Shown: positions 1 to 9,124, counted from the first letter of the stretch. The stretch: 55,892 bases of DNA from Endomicrobiales bacterium (GCA_016929635.1 JAFGIL010000004.1:102415-158306); one strand, 5' to 3'. The notes: generated from the sequence alone by a model not told the origin. Numbers and translations are program-made.

Positions 1-453
1 AACATCATTACAAAACTGTCAGAAGCAAAACTTACCATTATCGGTGCAAAGGTAGTAAAACCGTCAAGAGATCTTGCCGAAGAACATTATAAACAATTAA
101 AAAACCAAATCTTTTTTGATAATCTTATAAAATATATCAGGGGTGATCTACATGGAGAACCCTACAAACGCGTTTTGGCTCTTGTATACAAAGGTGAAGA
201 CGCTATTAAAAAACTAAGGACTATTGCCGGAGCAACAAATCCTGAAGACGCAGACCCTGTTTCAATTCGCGGAGCTTACGGAAGGATTATGAGATCAGGA
301 CTTTTTGAGAATGTGATTCACTGCTCATCCGACCCAATAGAAGCAGAAAGAGAAATCAAGCTATGGTTCCAACCGGACGAAATAACCGAAGAGATTTATC
401 CATCCAAAAAGATAATCCAAAAGAATATTCAAGCTAAAGTTTGGGAAAAATAA
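1..453 (+). CDS. ndk: Nucleoside-diphosphate kinase, 5' end missing
   Basis: The reading frame is open from base 1 to the TAA at 451-453, so the N-terminus with the usual KPDG motif lies outside the window. The visible 150 residues contain SIRGAYGRI and then ENVIHCSSDP, the NDK active-site block whose His is transiently phosphorylated, followed by the family tail EAEREIKLWF. NDK moves the gamma phosphate of ATP onto other nucleoside diphosphates in the cytoplasm. A TTG at 175 could be mistaken for a start, but clear homology continues upstream of it. pckG follows after 67 bases. The family call is firm. Confidence 0.93.
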   Translation, partial: NIITKLSEAKLTIIGAKVVKPSRDLAEEHYKQLKNQIFFDNLIKYIRGDLHGEPYKRVLALVYKGEDAIKKLRTIAGATNPEDADPVSIRGAYGRIMRSGLFENVIHCSSDPIEAEREIKLWFQPDEITEEIYPSKKIIQKNIQAKVWEK

Positions 454-520
454 GAGTATAACAAAGATTATTTTTATTTCTAAAAATAAGACAGGATAAA
501 AATACATAAAGAGGAAAAAG

Positions 521-2386
521 ATGAAAGAATATTTTAAACAAAAATTAAATGAAAAAGAGTACAAAAAACTTAAAAAAATATCTGATTCTAACGTGCTCGG
601 CTATATAAAAGAAGCCATTGAGCTTTGTAACCCCAAAAGTATATTTGTGAATTCAGGTTCGCATCAGGATATTGAATACATACGTGAAAAAGCAACTACA
701 CTTGGCGAAGAACTGCAGCTGGCTAAAGAGAAACAAACAATACACTTTGACAATTACGGCGACCAGGCAAGAGATAAAAAGAACACAAAGATACTTGTAC
801 CAAAGGGAAAGGAACTCCAAGGGGTTAACACAACAGACAGGGATGAAGGCCTAATGGAGGTTTTAGGGTTTTTAAAAAATATAATGAACAATAAAGAGAT
901 GATTATCGGTTTTTACTGCCTTGGGCCCGTAAACTCCCCTTTCTCCATACCGGCAGTGCAGATAACAGACTCTTTTTATGTTGCACACAGTGAAAACATT
1001 CTTTACAGGATTGGATATGAAGAGTTTACATCAAAAGAAAAATTAAGCTACTTCATCAAACTGCTGCATTCGGCAGGAGCTCTTGATGAGAGGAACACCT
1101 CCAAAGATTTGGATAAACGCAGGGTATATATTGATCTGGAAGGAAACATCGTTTACAGCACTAATACACAATATGCAGGAAATACTGTCGGCCTAAAAAA
1201 ATTGTCTATGCGGCTTGCTATTTATCAAGCATCAAAAGAAGACTGGCTGTGTGAACACATGCTTGTTATGGGAATTAAAGGTAAAAATGACAGGGTTACT
1301 TATATGACCGGGGCATTCCCTTCCCTTTGCGGAAAAACCTCAACTGCAATGATGGAAGGCGAATATATTGTAGGAGACGACATTGCTTATCTAAGAAAAA
1401 TTAATGGAGAAATAAAAGGAGTCAACGTTGAAAAGGGTATTTTCGGGATAATCCAGGGAGTAAACTCAAAAGATGATCCGTTGATATGGAAAGCCCTAAA
1501 CTCCGATAATGAATTGATTGTTTCTAACATTCTGATGAAAGACGATAAAGGGATTCACTGGATAGGCAAAGATGGAGAAATACCAAAACATGGATTTAAT
1601 CATTCTGGTGAATGGGAACCCGGGAAAAAAGATGCAACAGGAAAAGAAATAAAAGTATCGCATCCAAATGCAAGGTTTACAATAAAATTAGACATGCTTG
1701 ATAATCTTGACCCGGATTGGGATAACAAAGATGGTTTAAGAATATCCGCTTTTGTGTATGGGGGAAGAGATTCAGATACTTCATGCCCTGTGGAAGAAGC
1801 TTTTGACTGGGGGCACGGAATAATTACAAAAGGCGCTGCGCTTGAATCAGAAACAACAGCCGCAACTCTTGGAAAAGAGGGGGTGCGTGTTATTAACCCC
1901 ATGTCCAACCTGGATTTCGTCTCCGTCCCGCTTGGAAAGTACCTTGAGATGAACCTGGAGTTCGGCAAAAACCTGAAATCGCCTACCAATATTTACGGGG
2001 TTAATTACTTCCTGAAGGACGAAAACGGAAAGTTTTTTAACGGCAGGGAAGATAAAAGAGTATGGTATAAATGGATTGAAAAACGGGTAAATAATGAAGT
2101 TAAAACTATAGACATGCCAACAGGACGCATTCCACTTTATAAAGACTTGAAAGAACTTTTTAAAGAAGTTTTAAAGAAAGATTTTTCCAAAGAAGAATAC
2201 GATAAATTATTCACTATTCGCATACAGGAAAACCTGAAGAAAATAGAAAGAGTGCGCAGCTGGTATCAAAAATTGAACAATATACCTGAAAAACTCTACC
2301 AAATACTGGAGGAACAGGAAAAGCGGCTTCATGACGCGCAAAAGAAGCACGGTTCAAGTTATATTTCTCCGTTTAAGTTAACCTGA
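521..2386 (+). CDS. pckG: Phosphoenolpyruvate carboxykinase (GTP)
   Basis: This 621-residue protein has the normal length of the GTP-dependent PEP carboxykinase family, which interconverts oxaloacetate plus GTP with PEP, CO2 and GDP for gluconeogenesis or anaplerosis. The kinase-1a loop with the family's hyper-reactive cysteine is visible at residues 264-275 (GAFPSLCGKTST; Cys270, Lys272). The metal-binding segment GEYIVGDDIAYLR follows. The N-terminal and C-terminal lobes are complete. An AGAGGA ribosome site lies a few bases before the ATG. Transcription probably ends at the strong hairpin at 2514-2551. Confidence 0.95.
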   Translation: MKEYFKQKLNEKEYKKLKKISDSNVLGYIKEAIELCNPKSIFVNSGSHQDIEYIREKATTLGEELQLAKEKQTIHFDNYGDQARDKKNTKILVPKGKELQGVNTTDRDEGLMEVLGFLKNIMNNKEMIIGFYCLGPVNSPFSIPAVQITDSFYVAHSENILYRIGYEEFTSKEKLSYFIKLLHSAGALDERNTSKDLDKRRVYIDLEGNIVYSTNTQYAGNTVGLKKLSMRLAIYQASKEDWLCEHMLVMGIKGKNDRVTYMTGAFPSLCGKTSTAMMEGEYIVGDDIAYLRKINGEIKGVNVEKGIFGIIQGVNSKDDPLIWKALNSDNELIVSNILMKDDKGIHWIGKDGEIPKHGFNHSGEWEPGKKDATGKEIKVSHPNARFTIKLDMLDNLDPDWDNKDGLRISAFVYGGRDSDTSCPVEEAFDWGHGIITKGAALESETTAATLGKEGVRVINPMSNLDFVSVPLGKYLEMNLEFGKNLKSPTNIYGVNYFLKDENGKFFNGREDKRVWYKWIEKRVNNEVKTIDMPTGRIPLYKDLKELFKEVLKKDFSKEEYDKLFTIRIQENLKKIERVRSWYQKLNNIPEKLYQILEEQEKRLHDAQKKHGSSYISPFKLT

Positions 2387-2464
2387 GAAGGCAATTCCTA
2401 CAATTAAAATAATTCTAATTAATCCTATTTGTAAATTTTTTACATTTTTTTTACATCAAAAATA

Positions 2465-2493
2465 TTGAAATTCAGAAGGCCTTTTGATATAAT
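2465..2493 (+). promoter_or_regulatory. Sigma-70-type promoter upstream of the RNA methyltransferase gene
   Basis: TTGAAA (2465-2470), a 17-base spacer and a perfect TATAAT (2488-2493). A transcript would start near 2500, upstream of the hairpin at 2514-2544, so RNA from this promoter must pass the terminator-like structure to reach the ATG at 2558. This is inferred from sequence only. Confidence 0.55.
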
Positions 2494-2513
2494 ATTTTTA
2501 AGAATTTTTCCTC

Positions 2514-2551
2514 AACGGTCAGGCCTTCCCCCAGCCTGACCGTTATTTTTT
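2514..2551 (+). terminator. Rho-independent terminator (or attenuator)
   Basis: AACGGTCAGGC (2514-2524) pairs perfectly over 11 bp with GCCTGACCGTT (2534-2544), with a 9-base loop, followed by T6 at 2546-2551. It lies 127 bases after pckG and ends only 6 bases before the next start codon. It therefore terminates pckG and may also attenuate RNA from the promoter at 2465-2493. Confidence 0.85.
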
Positions 2552-2557
2552 GAATAT

Positions 2558-3715
2558 ATGACTAAACTTAAATGCCCCCATTTCGGTTTTTGCGGCGGAT
2601 GCAGCTTTCTTGATACAGCATATTCCGAACAACTTAACAAAAAAGAATCTCTCCTTAAAGATTTGATTGCCCCCTTCTGCTCACAAGAAATAAATAAAAT
2701 TTTACCCTCACCCCAGATTTATTACTATAGAAACAAAATGGAGTTTGCGTTCGGCCCGGATAAAAATGAACATCTCTCGCTGGGACTGCGCAAAAAAGGA
2801 AGTTTTTTTAATGTAGTTGATATTAAAAATTGTTTACTGTTGTCTCAATCCGGCAATCATATACTTCAATCTGTTAGGGATTGGGCAAAAGATAAAAACA
2901 TAGCGCCGTATAACTCCAAAAAGCATCAGGGTATTTTAAGATATCTGGTTGTACGTGAAGGCAAAAAAACAGATAACTTATTACTAAACCTGATAACCAC
3001 CAGCGAATTAAAAAAAGAGCTGGTTTTGGAGGTGGTTGAAAAAATTAAATTCCGGTTTCCTTTGCTGACAACTTTTATCTGGAGCAGGTATGACGGCAAA
3101 TCCGATGTCGCCCAGGCAGACGTATCCGAAACCCTTTACGGCCCGGGATATATAGAAGATTTAATCGGAAATGTACATTTTAAAATTTCGCCTTTCTCTT
3201 TTTTTCAGACAAATACCCTTGGTACTTACCAATTATATGAGATAATCAAAAAGTTAATCAGAGAGTCTTGCCCTGATGCAAAAAGCGTTCTGGATTTATA
3301 TTGCGGCACGGGAGGTATATCTCTTTATATAGCTTCCGTATCAAAAAAAGTCCTGGGAGTGGAATCAAATAAGGAAGCAGTAAATGATGCCAAGGAAAAC
3401 GCATTAAAAAATAATATCAATAATGCAACATTCATGTGTGAAAAAATAGAAAATATTACCTCTTCATTAATTGAAAAACAGGAAACTTCCATAGGAATCA
3501 TTGACCCGCCCCGTTCCGGCCTACATCCGAAAGCCTTAAAGTATATTCTATCCCTTAATTTGCCTTTTATAATATATGTTTCCTGCAATCCCAAAGTTCT
3601 GGCTAATGATCTGAAATCATTAATACAAACATATACCATAACCTACGTCCAGCCAATTGATTTGTTCCCGCATACCCCCCACTTAGAGACTGTTCTGATG
3701 CTAAAAAAGCAATAA
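2558..3715 (+). CDS. rlmD: TrmA/RlmD-family RNA (uracil-5-)-methyltransferase
   Basis: The 385-residue protein begins with an iron-sulfur cysteine pattern (Cys6, Cys12, Cys15, and Cys92 in DIKNCLLL), as in RlmD. The class I SAM fold shows as DLYCGTGGISLYIA. The catalytic motifs are IIDPPRSGLHPKAL and YVSCNPKVLANDL, where the Cys of SCNP attacks C6 of the target uracil. The likely product is m5U in 23S rRNA, but the TrmA, RlmC and RlmD substrates cannot be told apart with certainty by eye. No TRAM domain is evident before the cysteine block. There is no clear Shine-Dalgarno site, and the ATG sits directly behind a terminator-like hairpin. Confidence 0.85.
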   Translation: MTKLKCPHFGFCGGCSFLDTAYSEQLNKKESLLKDLIAPFCSQEINKILPSPQIYYYRNKMEFAFGPDKNEHLSLGLRKKGSFFNVVDIKNCLLLSQSGNHILQSVRDWAKDKNIAPYNSKKHQGILRYLVVREGKKTDNLLLNLITTSELKKELVLEVVEKIKFRFPLLTTFIWSRYDGKSDVAQADVSETLYGPGYIEDLIGNVHFKISPFSFFQTNTLGTYQLYEIIKKLIRESCPDAKSVLDLYCGTGGISLYIASVSKKVLGVESNKEAVNDAKENALKNNINNATFMCEKIENITSSLIEKQETSIGIIDPPRSGLHPKALKYILSLNLPFIIYVSCNPKVLANDLKSLIQTYTITYVQPIDLFPHTPHLETVLMLKKQ

Positions 3716-3785
3716 AATTCAATTTGTAAATTTAATTAAAAAGATGTAAACTCTGTGTATAAATATTGATTTCAAAGGGGGTTCT

Positions 3786-4043
3786 ATGGAAATAAAGCTT
3801 GGGGTCATCGAGGATTACTTTGCAAAAGTCGGAGTAGTTGCTGTTAAGATCGAGGAAAGCATATCGGTTGGAGACACTATCCACGTAAAAGGACATACGA
3901 CTGATTTAACTCAAACTCTGGAATCAATGCAGGTCGAACACAAGTCCATAACTACAGCAAAATCAGGGGACGATGTCGGTATAAAAGTTAAAGACCGTGT
4001 TCGAAAAGGTGATACGATTTACAAAGTAGTTGCAGATAAATAG
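3786..4043 (+). CDS. EF-Tu domain-II-like small protein
   Basis: This 85-residue protein looks like a single beta-barrel of the translation-factor domain-II type: GVIEDYFAKVGVVAV, then ISVGDTIHVKGHTTD, then DDVGIKVKDRVRKGDTIY. There is no GTPase domain. Such stand-alone proteins are annotated as elongation-factor-like in several uncultivated phyla; their role is unknown. An AAAGGGGG ribosome site lies just upstream of the ATG. The gene is monocistronic and converges with the pilin operon. Confidence 0.7.
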   Translation: MEIKLGVIEDYFAKVGVVAVKIEESISVGDTIHVKGHTTDLTQTLESMQVEHKSITTAKSGDDVGIKVKDRVRKGDTIYKVVADK

Positions 4044-4134
4044 TTTATAACTGTATTTAAATTTCTGGTAATAATAAAAGATAAGCTGTAAGATTGGAAT
4101 GCCTGAGATTGATTTGGCAAAAATATAGTTAAAC

Positions 4135-5403
4135 CTACCAGGCAGCGCTGACTTCCTGCCATGATACCTGCTGGGGAGTGGATGTCCCGCCCGAGGTTTC
4201 AATACTAACTGCTACATTTTTATCGTAATAGATTGTAAACGTATTAAACTCAACGTTACCAATAATTTTAATCGAACCGCTTAGAATAGAATTTCCGCCT
4301 GCAGTGGAAAGATCCCCGCCGCAATACAAAAATCCGTGCATGCCGCAGTTAGAAATAGTGTGGTTAGGAAACGTGGACTCTCCGGGATAAGTATAGCCCG
4401 GCGTGATTTCCTTTTTTTTCACATACTCCAAAGCAACATCATCGGGCATTGTCGCATTGTATGAAGTGCTCCTTGCCTTAAAAACTACGTCGCTTTCAGC
4501 AATGACAGCCTTGACATCCAAAAATGTATCCTGATCAAAGCGTATTGTGCCGTCCGTATAAATAACGGCGCTTGAATTGGAAAAAGAATATGCATTAGAA
4601 AAACGAATCCCTCCGTTATTGCTTGATGCAGGGAAATATCCGCTTCCTGAAGGCACGGCAACCGCGCTCTGGCTCCCGGTGGCCTTTCTTATTTTATTGT
4701 TCCCGCCGATACTTACAGGTACGACAGAGCTTTCTGCCTCGCTTTTATACTGTGTCAAATTTATCTGCGGTGCGGTGCCTAATTCCTCAAAAGCCCAGTA
4801 TTCCTTTTCATCGGAATTTAAGGGCGTAGGATCCGTGTCCCTGCCCGTTATAGCACCGGCTGAATATTTGCGCGGATAATAATCATTTGGAGCAGAAGTT
4901 ATAGAGTCAAAAGTAACTACCGGGCCCCAGTGAATTTCCAAATTCGGCTTCCAGTCTATTGTACCGTCAACTGATAATACATATTCATTTGAAGAAGATT
5001 GGGCTGCAAATACTACTTCTATTGCCCTGACTTCATTATTATTTCTATCGTGCCCTACTGACCTTACCAGAACCTGGCCCGCAGACGTACCCGTTGTTAT
5101 TGTAACCTTATACTGCCCTATTACTTCGCCGTTATTTGAAGCAAAATCATATACTGTTGTCCCTGTATATCCTGCAATAGAGCCTCCGGCTATAATCGTA
5201 TTCCAGTTTGAGGCATGTTCGTTTAACTTCCATCTCCCCCTGTCTATCCCGGCTTCTGCAGCATGGAATGCTATGGTGGAAAGTTTTTGTTTAGTTGACC
5301 ATCTCGACTCATTTATAACCAAATTTACCAGAACGGGGATCATTATTAAAAATACTACAAGTATCCCCATTACTACTAATATCACCTGGCCTTTGTTATT
5401 CAT
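4135..5403 (-). CDS. PilX-like minor pilin assembly protein
   Basis: The 422-residue protein opens with NNKGQVILVVMGILVVFLIM, a hydrophobic N-terminal helix after a short polar stretch, then SRWSTKQKLSTIAFHAAEAGIDR, as in PilX N-terminal domains (loss of sorting, AAEAGI). The long remainder is rich in Gly, Ser, Thr and Asn, like an exported beta-structured domain. It is the last gene of a minus-strand cluster with two other pilin-like genes. The role is probably in a type IV pilus or pseudopilus tip. The C-terminal part is not recognised. Confidence 0.7.
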   Translation of the reverse strand: MNNKGQVILVVMGILVVFLIMIPVLVNLVINESRWSTKQKLSTIAFHAAEAGIDRGRWKLNEHASNWNTIIAGGSIAGYTGTTVYDFASNNGEVIGQYKVTITTGTSAGQVLVRSVGHDRNNNEVRAIEVVFAAQSSSNEYVLSVDGTIDWKPNLEIHWGPVVTFDSITSAPNDYYPRKYSAGAITGRDTDPTPLNSDEKEYWAFEELGTAPQINLTQYKSEAESSVVPVSIGGNNKIRKATGSQSAVAVPSGSGYFPASSNNGGIRFSNAYSFSNSSAVIYTDGTIRFDQDTFLDVKAVIAESDVVFKARSTSYNATMPDDVALEYVKKKEITPGYTYPGESTFPNHTISNCGMHGFLYCGGDLSTAGGNSILSGSIKIIGNVEFNTFTIYYDKNVAVSIETSGGTSTPQQVSWQEVSAAW

Positions 5404-5442
5404 ACAATATCCGTATAAAAAATTATGTGAATTTTAAAATAT

Positions 5443-5976
5443 CTAATTCATTATTCTAACTTTTTCTGTTGCCAATTGCAATATTTTCTCATCTCCCTTA
5501 TAGCTCATTTTCTGCAGGGACAATGATACAGATATTATATCCTCGTCATCGATGTGCGGGTAGATATAGGACATTCTTCTTAAATTTGTTGAAAGCCTGC
5601 TTGTTTGCCAGCTGCTTTCTCCGGAAAACTGTTTTGCGACATAATACTCGTTATTCAGCTGATAGAATTTGTATGCATCGCCATTGTTAAGGCTAAACTG
5701 TATCATAGAGCAGGGCGGCTGGCCTTCATTATATCTGGAAATAGTTATGGAGGAGGATTGAGCCTGCCTTAAAAGCCTTGTAAGAATATTTATACACGCC
5801 CTTGCATCACGCTGGGTCTCTCCTTTCGCGACGCTTTGATAATAAAAATTTAGTCCATTAACCATAAAAATTGAAATAAATGACACCAATATCCCCATTA
5901 TTGCTATTGATAGCATTAATTCAATCAAGGTTATGCCTTTTTGATTTTTAAACATATACATTTTTCTGATTTTCAT
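5443..5976 (-). CDS. Prepilin-type protein, PilW/PulJ-like
   Basis: At 177 residues this is a standard minor pilin. The class III signal is KNQKGITLIELM: the peptidase would cut after Gly14, leaving Ile as +1 and Glu at +5, then a membrane helix. The globular part contains CINILTRLLRQAQSSSI, as in PilW/PulJ proteins. It lies 39 bases downstream of the preceding PilX-like gene when read on the minus strand in reverse order, so the genes appear cotranscribed. No PilB, PilC or PilD gene is present in the window. Confidence 0.8.
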   Translation of the reverse strand: MKIRKMYMFKNQKGITLIELMLSIAIMGILVSFISIFMVNGLNFYYQSVAKGETQRDARACINILTRLLRQAQSSSITISRYNEGQPPCSMIQFSLNNGDAYKFYQLNNEYYVAKQFSGESSWQTSRLSTNLRRMSYIYPHIDDEDIISVSLSLQKMSYKGDEKILQLATEKVRIMN

Positions 5977-5994
5977 ATTGCCCCCTATTCCTCT

Positions 5995-8505
5995 CTACCA
6001 TGAAAAATCAACAGTCTGATGGTTTCCCGGATAAACAGTTGTAGAGCCTGTCCTGCGGGTAATTATAGGACTCCCGTCGCTCTCCATCGCAACATACCAG
6101 GCATAAAGGTTGTATGATTGGTTCCCCCTTACCTGAAATTCGTACGTACCGTCAGATTTGCTGCAAGTGCCATAATAAAGGTCTGAGCCGCTGCGGATAG
6201 TTGTATCAAAATCAGGAGGATCGTCCGCAATAGTAGTATCGGTAGCAATAATTAACACTCCTGTATTAATATTAACATCATCCGCCTTAACCGTACCCAC
6301 TATAGTCCCATAAGCGGAAGACACGGAAAACGTATTTTCATTACCGTCAACATCATCCGTTTCCGTAATGCCCGCAACCACAGTTACTGTCCTTGATACA
6401 GGAGAACAGGATTCGCCTGAATCCAGAATAGGCATTATTGTATAATTGTTGACGTTGGTCGAAAGATTAGAAATTATGAACGAACCGTCAGATTCCGTAA
6501 GAACAGAGGTTACCTCATTATCATTAAAGTCATAAGCCATGACAAGTATGTTAGGCAAAGGGTCAGAAGCATCTGATAAAACACTTCCGCTTATACTCCC
6601 GCCGGAAGAAATATCAAAATCAATGCCGCTTGTAATTTTTCCCATTTCAACGCCGATAGTGTCTGTGCTTTGCTGGGAGGTATAGTTGCAATCAAGATTA
6701 TCCGGATTTGCCGTTACGATATACGCACCCGGCTCTATCTTTAATGTATAGTATCCGTTTGTTGAGGTGTAAGCATACTGTAGCCCGGCCGTAACCTTTA
6801 TGCCCGAAACACCGCTCCCTCCGCTGTAAACAAAGCCTGATATAACACCCACAGCAGGAACCGAAGTCATAACTGTATTATAAGTATTAATAGCAGGCCA
6901 TTCAGGGTTTGTTGTGCTGTTGGGAATGCTTACTGTACCGCCATCATTTATCAGTGTAACATCGCCTATTTCATGATACGCTGTATAATTTGTTGTGCTG
7001 AAAAATATTGCTGTTGTCCATGTCCCTGTAGCTACGTTCGTAAGCTGAAATTGTGCATAAGGGGGGGTTCCCGCAGAAACGGCAACAACAGGAGATGAAA
7101 CCCCGTCATTACAGCTTACCACTGCACCAAAGGCAGGCACCCCGGAGATCGGCTCCTCTGTATCAGAAGAATTCTTGACAGGATAAATCATCGATGTTGT
7201 GTCAATAAAATCTGTTTCATTGTTTCCTGAATCATATGCCCTTCCATATCCGGAACTTACACCGGACTGGTCCGTTCTTCTCACATACTGCTCTGCCACG
7301 GTGAAACCTGCTATCTGATTGATTGCTTGTGCTTCATAAAACTCCGGGTTAAAACCGTCCTTCTGCCACCCTACCCTGTCAATCCACGAACTATCAGAAG
7401 CTCTTCTTAAACCTATACAACCCCGGTTAGGTGTTTTTATTATATCCTCTCCTTCGGGATTGTAAACAGCATCCGCTTCCTTTAAAACACCAAAAACTGA
7501 CACGGTTGAAGTATTGGCGATCAGAAAATAAGAGTGCGGCGAAACTGACGCGCCGACAACATCGTATGTTAGGGATATTTCGCTTATTAACTCCGACTCT
7601 TTTTGATAATAAAGCTCTATTAACGGGGTACCTAAACTGTCTGTCATCTGGATATAAAAAGTTGTAGGATTATACAGCTCTATATATTCCTGTTCAACGC
7701 CCTCTGCGGTAGGAGTACTCCCCACAACCTGGCTTATCAGCAAATGGTCATTATAGAACACATAACCGTTTATTGTACCCTGTGCCATTTCGCTTAAATA
7801 CAAATCGCATCCGGTCTCCTCTTCCGCAACATTCAGGGTATCAGATGTTTTTGTCCAGTATTCATCCTTTGACGCCCTTATCTGATATGTACCAGTAGGC
7901 ACAGCAATGGAATAATCGCCATTGGAATCCGTTATATCATACCAATTCAAGTTATCTACCACTACTACACGCACTTCACTTAATCCGGTATAAGTATCCT
8001 GATCGTAAATTGTCCCTGATATAGAACCGTTTAGGGGGTTGCGGCTTGGATTATCCCTCATGTTGGAAAGTGAAAAAGTTTTTTCCACATTTTTTTCATA
8101 CCACACCACGGTTACCGTTATTTTTTTAAGCTCGGTATTGCCGGCTTCCGGTAAAACCTCTATTAAATTACCGTCCTCGTCTTCCTGGACTCTTTGTATG
8201 AGCACCCTGCGCTCATATAACGTATCGCCCACCTTAATCCCGGTTTCAGGAACATAATATGTATTGTCATAACCGTAATTTACTGAATCGTTTAAAGATG
8301 TCACGCGCAAACGATAGTATGATATGTCTTTTAGATATTCAATTTTCTCCTGGGCCAGGTTTGTTGCTACGGTCCTCATTCTGCTGTTTACTATCCCCAC
8401 AGTCAGATTCTGGTATACATTGGTAACGCCAAGAAAGAATATACCTATTACTGATATTGAAATCATCATCTCAACCATACTGAATGCGTTTTTTTTAGTC
8501 TTCAT
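5995..8505 (-). CDS. Very large PilV-like minor pilin with lamin-tail-like and carboxypeptidase-regulatory-like domains
   Basis: At 836 residues this is several times the usual minor pilin length. The N-terminus KKNAFSMVEMMIS fits a prepilin signal cut after Ala8, with Glu at +5, then a membrane helix and the PilV-like ATNLAQEKIEYLKD. Beyond residue 160 come domains of the carboxypeptidase-regulatory type (GSISGTIYDQ, GTINGYVFYN, GVISGFVYSG, GSISGSVLSD, GTIVGTVKAD). Between them is a lamin-tail-like stretch (EYIELYNPT, then SYFLIANTS, VGWQKDGFNPE). The gene probably gives a pilus a large extracellular tip. The domain names are by pattern, not by profile search. Confidence 0.78.
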   Translation of the reverse strand: MKTKKNAFSMVEMMISISVIGIFFLGVTNVYQNLTVGIVNSRMRTVATNLAQEKIEYLKDISYYRLRVTSLNDSVNYGYDNTYYVPETGIKVGDTLYERRVLIQRVQEDEDGNLIEVLPEAGNTELKKITVTVVWYEKNVEKTFSLSNMRDNPSRNPLNGSISGTIYDQDTYTGLSEVRVVVVDNLNWYDITDSNGDYSIAVPTGTYQIRASKDEYWTKTSDTLNVAEEETGCDLYLSEMAQGTINGYVFYNDHLLISQVVGSTPTAEGVEQEYIELYNPTTFYIQMTDSLGTPLIELYYQKESELISEISLTYDVVGASVSPHSYFLIANTSTVSVFGVLKEADAVYNPEGEDIIKTPNRGCIGLRRASDSSWIDRVGWQKDGFNPEFYEAQAINQIAGFTVAEQYVRRTDQSGVSSGYGRAYDSGNNETDFIDTTSMIYPVKNSSDTEEPISGVPAFGAVVSCNDGVSSPVVAVSAGTPPYAQFQLTNVATGTWTTAIFFSTTNYTAYHEIGDVTLINDGGTVSIPNSTTNPEWPAINTYNTVMTSVPAVGVISGFVYSGGSGVSGIKVTAGLQYAYTSTNGYYTLKIEPGAYIVTANPDNLDCNYTSQQSTDTIGVEMGKITSGIDFDISSGGSISGSVLSDASDPLPNILVMAYDFNDNEVTSVLTESDGSFIISNLSTNVNNYTIMPILDSGESCSPVSRTVTVVAGITETDDVDGNENTFSVSSAYGTIVGTVKADDVNINTGVLIIATDTTIADDPPDFDTTIRSGSDLYYGTCSKSDGTYEFQVRGNQSYNLYAWYVAMESDGSPIITRRTGSTTVYPGNHQTVDFSW

Positions 8506-8540
8506 TTCACACCTCTTTGCGAATTAAAAATTCTGCTGCC

Positions 8541-8783
8541 TCAGCTTTTTTCTTTTACAGGGACAGCATTATGAGTTAACGCCAAATTATGCCTTTTAAT
8601 GCCATTATTTTCCGTAAACGAAATGGTCTTTTTGTTTCCGGAGTTGCTCCTCACTGCAGAGGCAATTTTTAGCTGCATTGAGGCTATCATGGACAGAAAA
8701 AGTATGCCTAATATAGCTTCTGCCATAATGATAGTAAATACATGGCTCCAGTTTGATTGATACTTAGTAGTCTTTGTTCTCAT
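8541..8783 (-). CDS. Small single-helix membrane protein opening the pilin operon
   Basis: The 80-residue protein has one hydrophobic segment (VFTIIMAEAILGILFLSMIASM, about residues 15-37) after a polar N-terminus, and a basic, polar tail. It resembles a short pilin-like protein, but no Gly/Ala prepilin cleavage site is obvious. The GGAGGT ribosome site at ideal spacing before the ATG argues that it is a real gene. It is the first gene after the sigma-54-type promoter at 8825-8841 and is followed by the large PilV-like gene. Function unknown. Confidence 0.65.
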   Translation of the reverse strand: MRTKTTKYQSNWSHVFTIIMAEAILGILFLSMIASMQLKIASAVRSNSGNKKTISFTENNGIKRHNLALTHNAVPVKEKS

Positions 8784-9124
8784 GGTGTACCTCCATATTT
8801 TGCTATTATCTCATCAATCTTTACTGCAATATTCATGCCAAAAACGACAAAAGTTAAGCTTAATAAAAAAAGCATTGCTATTTCAAAGCATTTTAATATT
8901 AGTAACATATAAATAGATTAATTGACTGTGTCTCATAATTGAAACATTCAGAACCATTACTGTATCATTCTTAATACATAGAAACTATGTTATGTCAGAT
9001 TTAAAAATTAGTAATTATAATTGAATAAAAATTAAATATTAATGAGTTTAACTTGAAAAATTAACTAAAAAAATGTAAACTAACAGTATAATTTTTAATA
9101 TAATGCTAGGAAAAACAGGCAAAA
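8784..9124. other. Divergent intergenic region, 341 bases
   Basis: This gap separates the minus-strand pilin operon from the plus-strand glycosyltransferase-mnmG operon. It holds the sigma-54-type promoter at 8825-8841. Near the plus-strand gene there are two TATAAT boxes (9087-9092 and 9099-9104) without a good -35 box. No ORF, tRNA or recognisable RNA element was seen. It is very AT-rich. Confidence 0.6.
8825..8841 (-). promoter_or_regulatory. Sigma-54 (RpoN) promoter of the pilin operon
   Basis: Read on the minus strand this is TTGGCATGAATATTGCA. It matches the RpoN consensus (TTGGCACG, four any, TTGCW) at all but one fixed position, and has the diagnostic GG and GC doublets exactly 10 bases apart. 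A start near 8815 would give a leader of about 30 bases carrying the GGAGGT site of the 80-residue gene. Sigma-54 control of pilin genes by an NtrC-type activator is well known in other bacteria; no such activator is in this window. Confidence 0.75.
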
